Assembly (NCBI GenBank): GCA_945875845.1
Contig: CAMCMB010000008.1
Coordinates: forward strand, 62,001 to 126,000
Reading direction: 5' to 3'
DNA length: 64,000 nucleotides
Source of the DNA: Pirellula staleyi DSM 6068
GTDB lineage: Bacteria > Planctomycetota > Planctomycetia > Pirellulales > Pirellulaceae
Shown here: in pieces, positions 25,730 through 32,972 of the stretch
How the letters are laid out: every line of letters begins with the position of its first letter
Numbering within the stretch: position 1 is the first letter of the stretch
Position numbers and translations under genes: made by a program
Notes under the pieces: generated by a model
What the model saw: the letters and a program-made list of their open reading frames with translations, nothing else
Database searches by the model: none
Told to the model about the DNA's origin: nothing

Positions 25730-26863
25730 GTGGCAAAGAAAAAGGCAAAGCCGAAAACCGGTTGGCGATCGTCGACGATTTTATGGATGATTATCACCGC
25801 GATATCGGGCGGCGGCATTACCGGCTACGTCAACCCAGAACTGCCCTTTCTCGGGCCAATCATCAAGAAGTTGCTGGAAGCTCGAGCGCGCCAAGAATCT
25901 GCGGAACGCGATGGAGTTGGCGATCTCGGTCCACGCGGCGACTACCATATCAATGGAGGAATTCTCACCTCCGCCCCAGCACCTGCCGTGACAGGGGCCG
26001 CATACGGCGGCAATTTCGCCGCTCAACCTTCCTACGCCCAGCGGCCTAACGACAAGTTGTTGATCGCAACATTCAACATTCAAGTTTTCGGGGCAAGCAA
26101 GTTAGCAAAACGCGAAGCAATGGCAGTCATCGTGCAGGTCATTCGTCATTTTGATATCGTGGCTATTCAAGAAGTCCGCGCCAAAGAAGATACTATTCTG
26201 CCGAGTCTCGTGGATGCGATCAATGCGGACGGCAGTCGATATAGCTTCCTCATCGGGCCCCGTCTAGGAAGGTCCGTTAGTACCGAACAATACGCTTACG
26301 TATATGATACCAACCGAGTTGAGCATGATCCGAGTTGCGTTGGAACCGTCCTAGATCCACGGGATTTATTGCACCGAGAACCCTTCGTAGCCCGCTTTCG
26401 CCCACGCACCCTTGTGCCCGAAAGGGCTTTTTCCTTTTGGCTAGTCAATATCCACACAGACCCCGATGAAGTCGCAACGGAGATCGCGGCCCATGCGGAT
26501 GTCTTTCAAGCCATGCGTTCTGCGAGGCCTGATGAAGACGATGTGATTCTTTTGGGCGATTTGAACGCCAGCGAAGCTCAGCTGGGTAAGCTAGGGCAGA
26601 TTCCCGGTATGCGATGGGTCGTGAGTGGAGCGATGACCAACACGCGACGAACTAAAGCATATGACAACGTTCTCTTTCACGGTCCATCGACGAGTGAATT
26701 CACCGGTCGATGGGGGGTATTTGAACTCGAAAAAGTGTTTGGCCTTACCATGGATCAGGCTTTGGAAGTTTCCGATCACTTACCGGTATGGGCCGAGTTT
26801 GATATTTGGGAAGCACCCCAGCCGAACCAGTTTTCAAGTAGAACTCCACAAATGGCTCGCTAG
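25730..26863 (+). CDS. Membrane-anchored endonuclease/exonuclease/phosphatase-family nuclease (DNase I-like)
   Basis: A 377-residue protein starting at GTG 25730 behind a strong aaggagg site at 25717-25723. Residues 11-35 (WRSSTILWMIITAISGGGITGYV) are a single N-terminal membrane anchor. The EEP fold starts near residue 105: LLIATFNIQVFG (Asn), DIVAIQEVRAKED (metal-binding Glu), WLVNIHTDPDEV (His/Asp), VILLGDLNAS (Asp-x-Asn), YDNVLFH (Asp-Asn) and VSDHLPVWAEF (catalytic Asp-His). All active-site motifs are intact, so it should be an active Mg-dependent phosphodiesterase, likely DNase. The topology of the catalytic domain is not certain; with a basic N-terminus (AKKKAKPKTGWR) the domain probably faces the periplasm. 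Confidence 0.9.
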   Translation: MAKKKAKPKTGWRSSTILWMIITAISGGGITGYVNPELPFLGPIIKKLLEARARQESAERDGVGDLGPRGDYHINGGILTSAPAPAVTGAAYGGNFAAQPSYAQRPNDKLLIATFNIQVFGASKLAKREAMAVIVQVIRHFDIVAIQEVRAKEDTILPSLVDAINADGSRYSFLIGPRLGRSVSTEQYAYVYDTNRVEHDPSCVGTVLDPRDLLHREPFVARFRPRTLVPERAFSFWLVNIHTDPDEVATEIAAHADVFQAMRSARPDEDDVILLGDLNASEAQLGKLGQIPGMRWVVSGAMTNTRRTKAYDNVLFHGPSTSEFTGRWGVFELEKVFGLTMDQALEVSDHLPVWAEFDIWEAPQPNQFSSRTPQMAR

Positions 26864-27216
26864 CTTTTTTTGCGTCCGATTCTTCCCTACGGATTTCCAC
26901 TGACTCGGCAAAAGTAGCAGGCATGACTCGGCAAAAGTAGCAGGCACGCTCCGCCGTGCCGTTCGTAGTCAAGCATTTACCAGGATTCTAGGTGGACGGC
27001 ACATGGAATGTGCCTACTACTTTGACTTTTGTCGGCTGTGTGTATCTAGGGCAGAGACCGCAACGAGGTACGGTCGCAACGTTTAAACGAAAGATCATCT
27101 CCAATTTCCCCAGTCAACTTCTCAAAACTTTCCAGATCATTCGCTTTTCCCTAAAGTAAGTGCCATAGTTCGATGCCGTTGATGGGTGTCTGCACGAAAC
27201 AGGAAAGCATGGCAAG
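26864..27216. other. Intergenic region with tandem repeat and hairpin
   Basis: Contains an exact 23-base tandem duplication (tgactcggcaaaagtagcag + gca at 26901-26946), then a distant pair gcacgctccgccgtgcc and ggacggcacatggaatgtgc. The latter resembles widespread planctomycete intergenic elements. No gene seen. Confidence 0.7.
26901..26946. repeat. 23-base perfect tandem duplication
   Basis: Two exact, adjacent copies beginning tgactcggcaaaagtagcag, lying 37 bases after the nuclease stop codon. Confidence 0.9.
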
Positions 27217-27447
27217 ATGATGCGATTGACAAATCAGTTCTTACTAGTCGCGGTTTTGTTGCAATGCGGTGGTTGCCGTGTTTGCCGAAACATCGAGCAG
27301 TGGAAGTGCGATAACATGGGTATGTGTCATTTTGGGATAACCCCCACAGTTCCTTCGATGGCACAGACTGGCTCGATCCAATATCAAGTTCCGCCTGCAA
27401 TCTACCAAACGGAGCCCACGGGAAATTCTGTACAAATCTTTCCCTAG
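27217..27447 (+). CDS. Small lipoprotein
   Basis: A 76-residue protein with a lipoprotein signal: FLLVAVLLQCGGC, with lipobox LQCGGC. The mature part is short and Cys-rich at its start (CRVCRNIEQWKCDNMGMC) and Pro/Gln-rich afterwards (SIQYQVPPAIYQTEPTGN). No family recognised. Such tiny lipoproteins are common in planctomycetes. The four Cys after the lipid Cys could form disulfides. Expression is unproven, so moderate confidence. Confidence 0.55.
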   Translation: MMRLTNQFLLVAVLLQCGGCRVCRNIEQWKCDNMGMCHFGITPTVPSMAQTGSIQYQVPPAIYQTEPTGNSVQIFP

Positions 27448-27620
27448 TATTCTCAATCGTATGGCGTTTCTGCGAAAAATTCCAACTGCTCACAATGTCA
27501 AAAATAGGTGACTTAGGCTCCAATGGACGCACTGGGCAAGTGTCTGGTCTCCTTTCGCTGCTAGGCTGTGAAAAATGCTTGGGTCATCACCGGAGGGCTC
27601 GCGCCCTGCCGCCATCATTT

Positions 27621-27686
27621 GGTAGCGGAACGGCGCTAGCCGTCCGGTAAGTCTGGTAGCGGAACGGCGCGAGCCGTCCGGTGAGT
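27621..27686. repeat. Dispersed element, family D, two tandem copies
   Basis: Two units of about 33 bases each, ggtagcggaacggcgctagc followed by cgtccggtaag, each a hairpin. The reverse-complement form appears at 53955-53987 and 62256-62289. It sits just before the PII-like gene. Confidence 0.85.
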
Positions 27687-27718
27687 CCATCAGTCTCGGC
27701 GGAAAACAAATAGGCGTT

Positions 27719-28021
27719 ATGAAGCAAGTCATTGCAGTGATTCGACCGTATTTGGCAGAACGGTTGCTGGAAAGTCTAAGGTTATCCCCGCTGGAAGCCT
27801 TGCAAGTGACTGAGGTCAAAGGATTTGGACGCCAAAAAAGCTATCTCGACCAATACTCGTCTTCGGAGTACTCTTTGGCTTTCTTGCCCAAGGTCGAAAT
27901 AACCTTATATGTAGATGACTTGCGGGTCGAGGAAGTTCTCAAGACGATTGTGGACACTGCGAGGAGTGGCAGAATGGGTGACGGAAAAATCATGGTTCTC
28001 GATGTGGGTGAAGGATTTTGA
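27719..28021 (+). CDS. PII-family signal protein (GlnB/GlnK-like)
   Basis: A 100-residue PII-fold protein. The opening MKQVIAVIRPYLAERLLESL, the T-loop VKGFGRQKSYLDQYSSSEY with a Tyr at the usual uridylylation region, FLPKVEITLYVDDL and the B-loop ARSGRMGDGKIMVLDV are all clear. PII trimers sense ATP/ADP and 2-oxoglutarate. It is about 12 residues shorter than GlnB, lacking the C-loop tail. No amtB, glnA or nitrogen gene is adjacent; a FabZ-like gene follows 85 bases later. Some PII proteins bind acetyl-CoA carboxylase, so a lipid link is conceivable but speculative. Confidence 0.9.
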   Translation: MKQVIAVIRPYLAERLLESLRLSPLEALQVTEVKGFGRQKSYLDQYSSSEYSLAFLPKVEITLYVDDLRVEEVLKTIVDTARSGRMGDGKIMVLDVGEGF

Positions 28022-28109
28022 ATCAGGACTTTGCGTTCCGCCCCAGATTCCCCTAGACTTCAGAGACGCGATTTTCATCCAAAGTTTGCAAGCGAACAGG
28101 TAGTTATTG

Positions 28110-28652
28110 ATGCGATTTAAGCAACTGGACAAGATTACGGAACTTATACCGGGCAAGAAAATCGTTGCCATCCGAGAAGTTCATGCCGGCGAGGACTATT
28201 TCCGGGACCATTTTCCACTTTTTGCAGTCATGCCAGGCGTGCTGATGTTGGAATCCATATTTCAAGCATCTTGTTGGCTCATTCGCGCCACGGAGAACTT
28301 TGAGCACGCCGTGCTAACCCTCCGCGAGGCAAAGAACGTCAAATTTATCGACTTTATGCAGCCTGGGCAAACGTTGGTGATCACTGCCGAGATCGTGAAA
28401 ATATTCGACGATAGCGTGTCGATCAAAGCGTTTGGAACCAAGGGTGATGGTGATAGTGTGGCAGTTTCGGCTCGGCTTACGATTGGCAAAGCGAACTTAA
28501 CATCCACAGATGCCGGCTTGGAGTCGCTGGACGCATTCATGCGAGAATCGATGCGACAAGGCTTAAAGGGACTTCTCAGCGACGACTCGCCGTCCGGGGG
28601 TCAATTGTCCCCCTCGGCGGCCATCCCAGAAGGTCTCAGCCGCCCAATTTAG
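28110..28652 (+). CDS. FabZ-like hot-dog 3-hydroxyacyl-ACP dehydratase
   Basis: About 180 residues from ATG 28110. The hot-dog active-site helix is clear: DYFRDHFPLFAVMPGVLMLESIFQAS, with the catalytic His in HFP and Glu in LES separated as in FabZ. The TLREAKNVKFIDFMQPGQTLVITAEIV segment is the second half. A C-terminal 35 residues, Ser/Pro/Gly-rich, exceed normal FabZ length (about 150). Catalyses dehydration of hydroxyacyl-ACP if canonical; it may be a specialised paralogue because acpP and fabF are 14 kb away. The next gene on the same strand, after one reverse gene, is an acyl-activating enzyme. Confidence 0.85.
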   Translation: MRFKQLDKITELIPGKKIVAIREVHAGEDYFRDHFPLFAVMPGVLMLESIFQASCWLIRATENFEHAVLTLREAKNVKFIDFMQPGQTLVITAEIVKIFDDSVSIKAFGTKGDGDSVAVSARLTIGKANLTSTDAGLESLDAFMRESMRQGLKGLLSDDSPSGGQLSPSAAIPEGLSRPI

Positions 28653-28713
28653 GCGAGCGTGGCGTGCCACCGGATTCCTAGTTCGCAATCAAACTGCCGC
28701 TCACCAAAGCCGA

Positions 28714-29046
28714 CTATCGCAAGCCAGCCAAACCCGTTTTCGAAGTGGTCTTCGTCGAGAATTGATCGAGAAGCTGTTGATTGGCCTGTTTAAATCCGAT
28801 CAGAGACGGCTCTTGAATCAAATAGCCTTTTTTAGCCCGCAAAATGGCTAGCGTTAGAGCCTTATTGGTTTGCCAATTCCCAAGGGTGAATTTCCGGATG
28901 TCGGTATAGGGAATTTCGACCTTGGCCGCAATTTTTGGAACTAGATGAAATCCGTCTTCCGCACGCACCAACGCGAAGTGCATCGTAAGGTACAATCCAG
29001 CGATACCGACCGCGACTCCCAAAGCAAAATTACTTAATTGATTCAT
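28714..29046 (-). CDS. Small membrane-anchored hypothetical protein
   Basis: A 110-residue protein starting MNQLSNFALGVAVGIAGLYLTMHFALVRAEDGFHLVPKI. The hydrophobic stretch at residues 8-27 is a single N-terminal anchor or signal. The rest is soluble (IPYTDIRKFTLGNWQTNKALTLAILRAKKGYLIQEPSLIGF). Not recognised as a named family. It lies opposite and between the FabZ-like and acyl-ligase genes. Confidence 0.7.
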   Translation of the reverse strand: MNQLSNFALGVAVGIAGLYLTMHFALVRAEDGFHLVPKIAAKVEIPYTDIRKFTLGNWQTNKALTLAILRAKKGYLIQEPSLIGFKQANQQLLDQFSTKTTSKTGLAGLR

Positions 29047-29169
29047 CCGTGCTCCACTCCGTATCGTTGCGATAGACCCGTGGGAAAATTACTGCTCTGC
29101 AACCTCTGTGTCTAGATCAACGCACACACCTACTTCATCTTCGTACTGATTCTTGGCGAACAATATTCA

Positions 29170-30816
29170 ATGGCAAAACCAGCAATCACACAGACCCCAC
29201 AAACCGGTCCATGGGACTGGAACCTTCCTAAATTGTTTATTCGACGATGCCGTGAAAAAGGGGCTGCAACCAAAGTCTCCGATTCGACGGGCATCACGCT
29301 TAGCGGCAACGACTTGCTGTTGAGAACGTTGGTATTGAAACGAATCTTTGAGCGCGAGGTTTTAAAGCCAGACGAGCGATATGTCGGAGTGCTTTTGCCG
29401 CCAACCGTTCCTGGGGCGGTTGCGAATTTTGCGTTAAGTTTGTCGGGTCGCGTCGCGGTGAACTTGAACTACACCGTCAGCGAAACGATCATCAATCAAT
29501 GCATCGAGCAAGCAGGGATCAAGAACGTTTTTACAAGCCGAAAGGTTATGGAAAAACTGGGCATTCGGCCAGCCGCCAATTTAATTTATCTCGAGGACAT
29601 GAAGGAACATGCCACGATCGGCGACAAAGTTGCTTGCGTCATGTTGGCAAAGTTTTTGCCATTGCCGTTGGTATCTCGATCGCTGGGATTGAATCGGCTC
29701 AAAAGCGATGATCCGTTAACGGTGATCTTTACCTCAGGCTCGACGGGCGCTCCCAAGGGTGTCCCGCTCAGCTTGCTGAATATTGCCTCGAATATTCAAG
29801 GTTTTGACCAATTCATTCAAGTGAAAGACTCGGATAACTTCCTGGGAATCTTGCCATTCTTTCACTCGTTTGGCTTTACCGTGACGCTTTGGGGAGCCAT
29901 GACTCTGCCTTCCTCCGCTTGCTATCATTTCAATCCGCTCGAACCACGACAGATCGGCAAGCTAGTTGAGGCGAACAAGTCGACAGTCGTGTTGGCAACT
30001 CCTACCTTTTTGCGAACGTACCTTCGTCGCATCGAGCCCGAGCAATTCAAGTCGGTTGAAGTGGTCGTGGTGGGCGCTGAAAAGATGCCTCTGAGTTTAG
30101 CAGATGCGTTTGAGCAAAAATTTGGGGTGCGACCGACGGAAGGCTATGGCACGACCGAATTAAGTCCCGTTGCTTCCGTGAATGTACCTCCATCGCGAGC
30201 GAAAACAGGCGATAAAAACGTGGGCTACCGCGAGGGATCCGTGGGCAAACCGATTCCCGGTGTTTCCGCTCGAGTCGTTTCGTTGGACGACGGCAAGCAA
30301 CTCGATACCAATGTACCCGGCATGATTCAGGTAGCTGGTCCCAACGTAATGTCGGGCTACCTGAAACAGCCCGAGCTTTCCGCCAAAGTCCTCAAAGATT
30401 CCTGGTACGAAACCGGGGATGTGGGATACATCGACGACGATGGCTTTTTGTTTATTACAGGTCGCCAAAGTCGCTTCTCCAAAATCGGAGGCGAGATGGT
30501 ACCGCACATTCAAATCGAAGAAGCAATCATGTCCGTTCTGGGCGAAAACGAGGACGATTTGTGTGTGGGGGTGACCAGCGTATCGGATGAAAAGAAAGGG
30601 GAGAGAATCATCGTTTTGCATAAAGCCCTCAGTAAATCGCCCCGTGAAATATTGAAGGAATTGTCGGCAATGGGCTTGCCCAATCTATTTTTGCCCTCCG
30701 AAGACAGCTTCATCTTGGTCGAGGCAATTCCGATCCTAGGAACAGGCAAACTGGATTTGCGTGGATTGCAGCAAATGGCCAAGGATAAAACGAGTGGCGC
30801 CAGCGGCACCCTTTAA
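29170..30816 (+). CDS. AMP-forming acyl-activating enzyme (acyl-CoA/acyl-ACP ligase)
   Basis: A 548-residue ANL-superfamily enzyme. The phosphate loop is LTVIFTSGSTGAPKGVPLS (near residue 185), the A5 region is EGYGTTELSPVASVN, A7 is YETGDVGYIDDDGFLFITGRQSRFSKIGGEMV, and the last catalytic Lys is in ILGTGKLDLRGL. The pattern GYGTTE-SP and the short N-terminus resemble the AMP-binding half of Aas (2-acylglycerophosphoethanolamine acyltransferase/acyl-ACP synthetase). It probably activates a fatty acid with ATP. FabZ-like and PII-like genes lie upstream on the same strand. Confidence 0.9.
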   Translation: MAKPAITQTPQTGPWDWNLPKLFIRRCREKGAATKVSDSTGITLSGNDLLLRTLVLKRIFEREVLKPDERYVGVLLPPTVPGAVANFALSLSGRVAVNLNYTVSETIINQCIEQAGIKNVFTSRKVMEKLGIRPAANLIYLEDMKEHATIGDKVACVMLAKFLPLPLVSRSLGLNRLKSDDPLTVIFTSGSTGAPKGVPLSLLNIASNIQGFDQFIQVKDSDNFLGILPFFHSFGFTVTLWGAMTLPSSACYHFNPLEPRQIGKLVEANKSTVVLATPTFLRTYLRRIEPEQFKSVEVVVVGAEKMPLSLADAFEQKFGVRPTEGYGTTELSPVASVNVPPSRAKTGDKNVGYREGSVGKPIPGVSARVVSLDDGKQLDTNVPGMIQVAGPNVMSGYLKQPELSAKVLKDSWYETGDVGYIDDDGFLFITGRQSRFSKIGGEMVPHIQIEEAIMSVLGENEDDLCVGVTSVSDEKKGERIIVLHKALSKSPREILKELSAMGLPNLFLPSEDSFILVEAIPILGTGKLDLRGLQQMAKDKTSGASGTL

Positions 30817-30998
30817 GGTCCGAGGGTCGTTTGATCTGTCCATGGAACGGGAGCCGCCGGGTTTATGTGGATTTGTGTTGTAGACAACGCTTGCGCCATG
30901 ATTGATAATACCGATTACGCTCGGATGAGCTTTAGGCGAATTTTCTTTCCGTCGTTCACTGCATTGCGGGCATCAATTGATTACCGGGGACTCTGATT

Positions 30999-32933
30999 AT
31001 GTACAAGGCTGCGGCGTTGCTGAGTTGTGTGGCTTGCTCGTTTTTCGTTTCAGGCTGCAGTAAGTCCAGTCCCCCACCCACGACTGCCGCGAGTCCGGCA
31101 AGTCCGGCTAATCCCCCATCGTCGAGTGGCAGTTCTGGATCGGCTGGTGAAGCCTCATCGGTCTCAAGCGGACAAAGTGGCTCATCGGAAGGTGGCTCAT
31201 CGGATGGATACGAAAGCTCAAACTCAGGATCTTCTCAGTCCGCTAGCATGATGGCAGGACCGGGCAATCCGGGTACGTCCGGTGGCGGAATGGGCGGAAT
31301 GGGTGGTATGGGCGGTATGGGCGGAACGTCAAGTGGCAGCGGATACGGTTCCGGGGCGGAGGGTTCCGGCGATGGCGATTATGGTTATGGATCGTCCGGT
31401 CCGGGCGGAATGCCGGGAGCTGGCGGTATGCCAAGTGGTTACGGTGGATCTGACGGCTATGGATATGGAGCTGGCGGAATCGCCGGTGGAGCAATGGGAG
31501 CAGGCGGCTACGGAGCCGCTGGAACCGCTCGTCGAGCACCCCCCAAAAAATTGACGCTCCAAGAGCGCGCGACGGCTGCCTTTCAGTCCGGAAATTCCAA
31601 GCGAGCTTACTCGCTTCTAGAAGCGTCCGCTATTCAGGCATCGGATGAGGATGCATCGGAAATATTGTCCCATTACCGATGGGCGCAACATCAAAAACGT
31701 CCGAAGCTAGGCATTACCATCGCGGTCGGAGCGACGATCAAGAATCCGCTCAATGTCCCGGACCTAGCGCCCATAGGTTCGGGAGGTGCCAATCAAAATC
31801 AAGGGGGGTATGGTGGCATGGACGGATCGATGGGGATGGGATCCGGCGGATCCGATGCCTCAGCCGGAAAGAAAAGAAGCTTTGCAGAAGTGTCTGGATC
31901 CTTGGGTAAGCAACTCGTACAAGCTTTCTCCGAAAAACATGCAGAAGGGATTTGGACGGACGCTTTTCGCGAAGTCGCGCTCGGTCGCCCACGGAATCCT
32001 GCGGGAAATGGTGACGCCGGAGGCTATGGCACAAGTGGCTACGGTGCCGGCTACGGTGCCGGAGGGTACGGCGCGAGCGGTGAAGGAGATGGATACGGCG
32101 GCGGTATGTCGCTCCGGTTTTTTCAGGGACCCGGTAAGTTAGGCGCAATGGGTGCGGCCGACGGGGGACAAAGCGGAAGTTCAGAATCATCTGGACTGGG
32201 ACCAGCAAGTATGGGTACACCGGGTATGGGACCCTCCGGAATGGGTGCACCCGGTATGGGGCCAGGTGGTATGGGGCCAGGTGGTATGGGGCCAGGTGGA
32301 ATGGAACCAGGTGCAATGCAGGGCTTCGCAGCCGACTTTAAGCTTCCCGAAGGATCAACTCCAATTGCTCCCGGCATGACCTACATTGGAGTGGACGAAT
32401 CCAGCAAGTTGATCAAGAAGGCCAGCCAAGAAGGTTATGACTGCCTCATGATTTTTGAACTCGAAATCGGCTTTAACCGAGTGCTAGGCAAAACAAACAA
32501 TGATACACGGATCAAGGTTCTCGTCCCGAACGAAGTCGTCAAGGACACCGAGGGAGTCTTCTCGTCCAAGAAGCTGAATAACATTACGGCACTAAAGGAT
32601 AAGAATGCTGGCAAGTCCGATGGAGTCGATGACGTTGTCGAATTGGTGCTCAAGAAAACCGTCGAGAAATTCGGCCTGCAAGAAATCCCCCCGACGTTCA
32701 CGATTGCGGAAGTCAAGAAGCGTCTCGCTGCCTCGATCGACGACAAAGATCGGCCCGTGATGGAACGACTTAGCGAAATTAATTACTACTACATCAAGGG
32801 TTACATTGACGAAAAAGAGAAAGCATCCGCGTTTGAAAGGATAGACGACAAGCATGGGGCAACTTTGGCGACCGGCACCTCATCGGAAAAGCTTGCTGCC
32901 ATCGAGAAATTGCTAGAGCGAGATGCGAAATAA
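30999..32933 (+). CDS. Gly/Ser-rich repetitive lipoprotein
   Basis: A 644-residue protein with lipobox FVSGC at residue 20. Residues about 25-175 are Ser/Gly/Pro low complexity, with GGMGGMGGMGG and YGYGSGA-type repeats. Residues about 180-240 form a helical block (LTLQERATAAFQSGNSKRAYSLLEASAIQ...YRWAQHQKRPKLGITIAVGATI). A second Gly-rich stretch includes GMGPGGMGPGGMG units. The C-terminal 190 residues are a folded domain (TYIGVDESSKLIKKASQEGYDCLMIFELEIGFNR...TDTRIKVLVPN) with no recognised family. Exported and lipid-anchored; function unknown. It precedes the PSCyt gene by 39 bases on the same strand. Confidence 0.8.
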   Translation: MYKAAALLSCVACSFFVSGCSKSSPPPTTAASPASPANPPSSSGSSGSAGEASSVSSGQSGSSEGGSSDGYESSNSGSSQSASMMAGPGNPGTSGGGMGGMGGMGGMGGTSSGSGYGSGAEGSGDGDYGYGSSGPGGMPGAGGMPSGYGGSDGYGYGAGGIAGGAMGAGGYGAAGTARRAPPKKLTLQERATAAFQSGNSKRAYSLLEASAIQASDEDASEILSHYRWAQHQKRPKLGITIAVGATIKNPLNVPDLAPIGSGGANQNQGGYGGMDGSMGMGSGGSDASAGKKRSFAEVSGSLGKQLVQAFSEKHAEGIWTDAFREVALGRPRNPAGNGDAGGYGTSGYGAGYGAGGYGASGEGDGYGGGMSLRFFQGPGKLGAMGAADGGQSGSSESSGLGPASMGTPGMGPSGMGAPGMGPGGMGPGGMGPGGMEPGAMQGFAADFKLPEGSTPIAPGMTYIGVDESSKLIKKASQEGYDCLMIFELEIGFNRVLGKTNNDTRIKVLVPNEVVKDTEGVFSSKKLNNITALKDKNAGKSDGVDDVVELVLKKTVEKFGLQEIPPTFTIAEVKKRLAASIDDKDRPVMERLSEINYYYIKGYIDEKEKASAFERIDDKHGATLATGTSSEKLAAIEKLLERDAK

Positions 32934-32972
32934 AAGCGTCCTTGTTTCCTCTTTCCCGGCGACTCGCCGAAA

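Noticed and set aside
27137-27532. Minus-strand 131-residue frame over the small lipoprotein
   Set aside because: It overlaps the better-supported rightward lipoprotein frame with a proper lipobox.
31243-32316. Minus-strand Arg/His-rich frames opposite the Gly-rich lipoprotein
   Set aside because: They are antisense shadows of the Gly/Met/Ser repeats, which naturally give His/Pro/Arg on the other strand.
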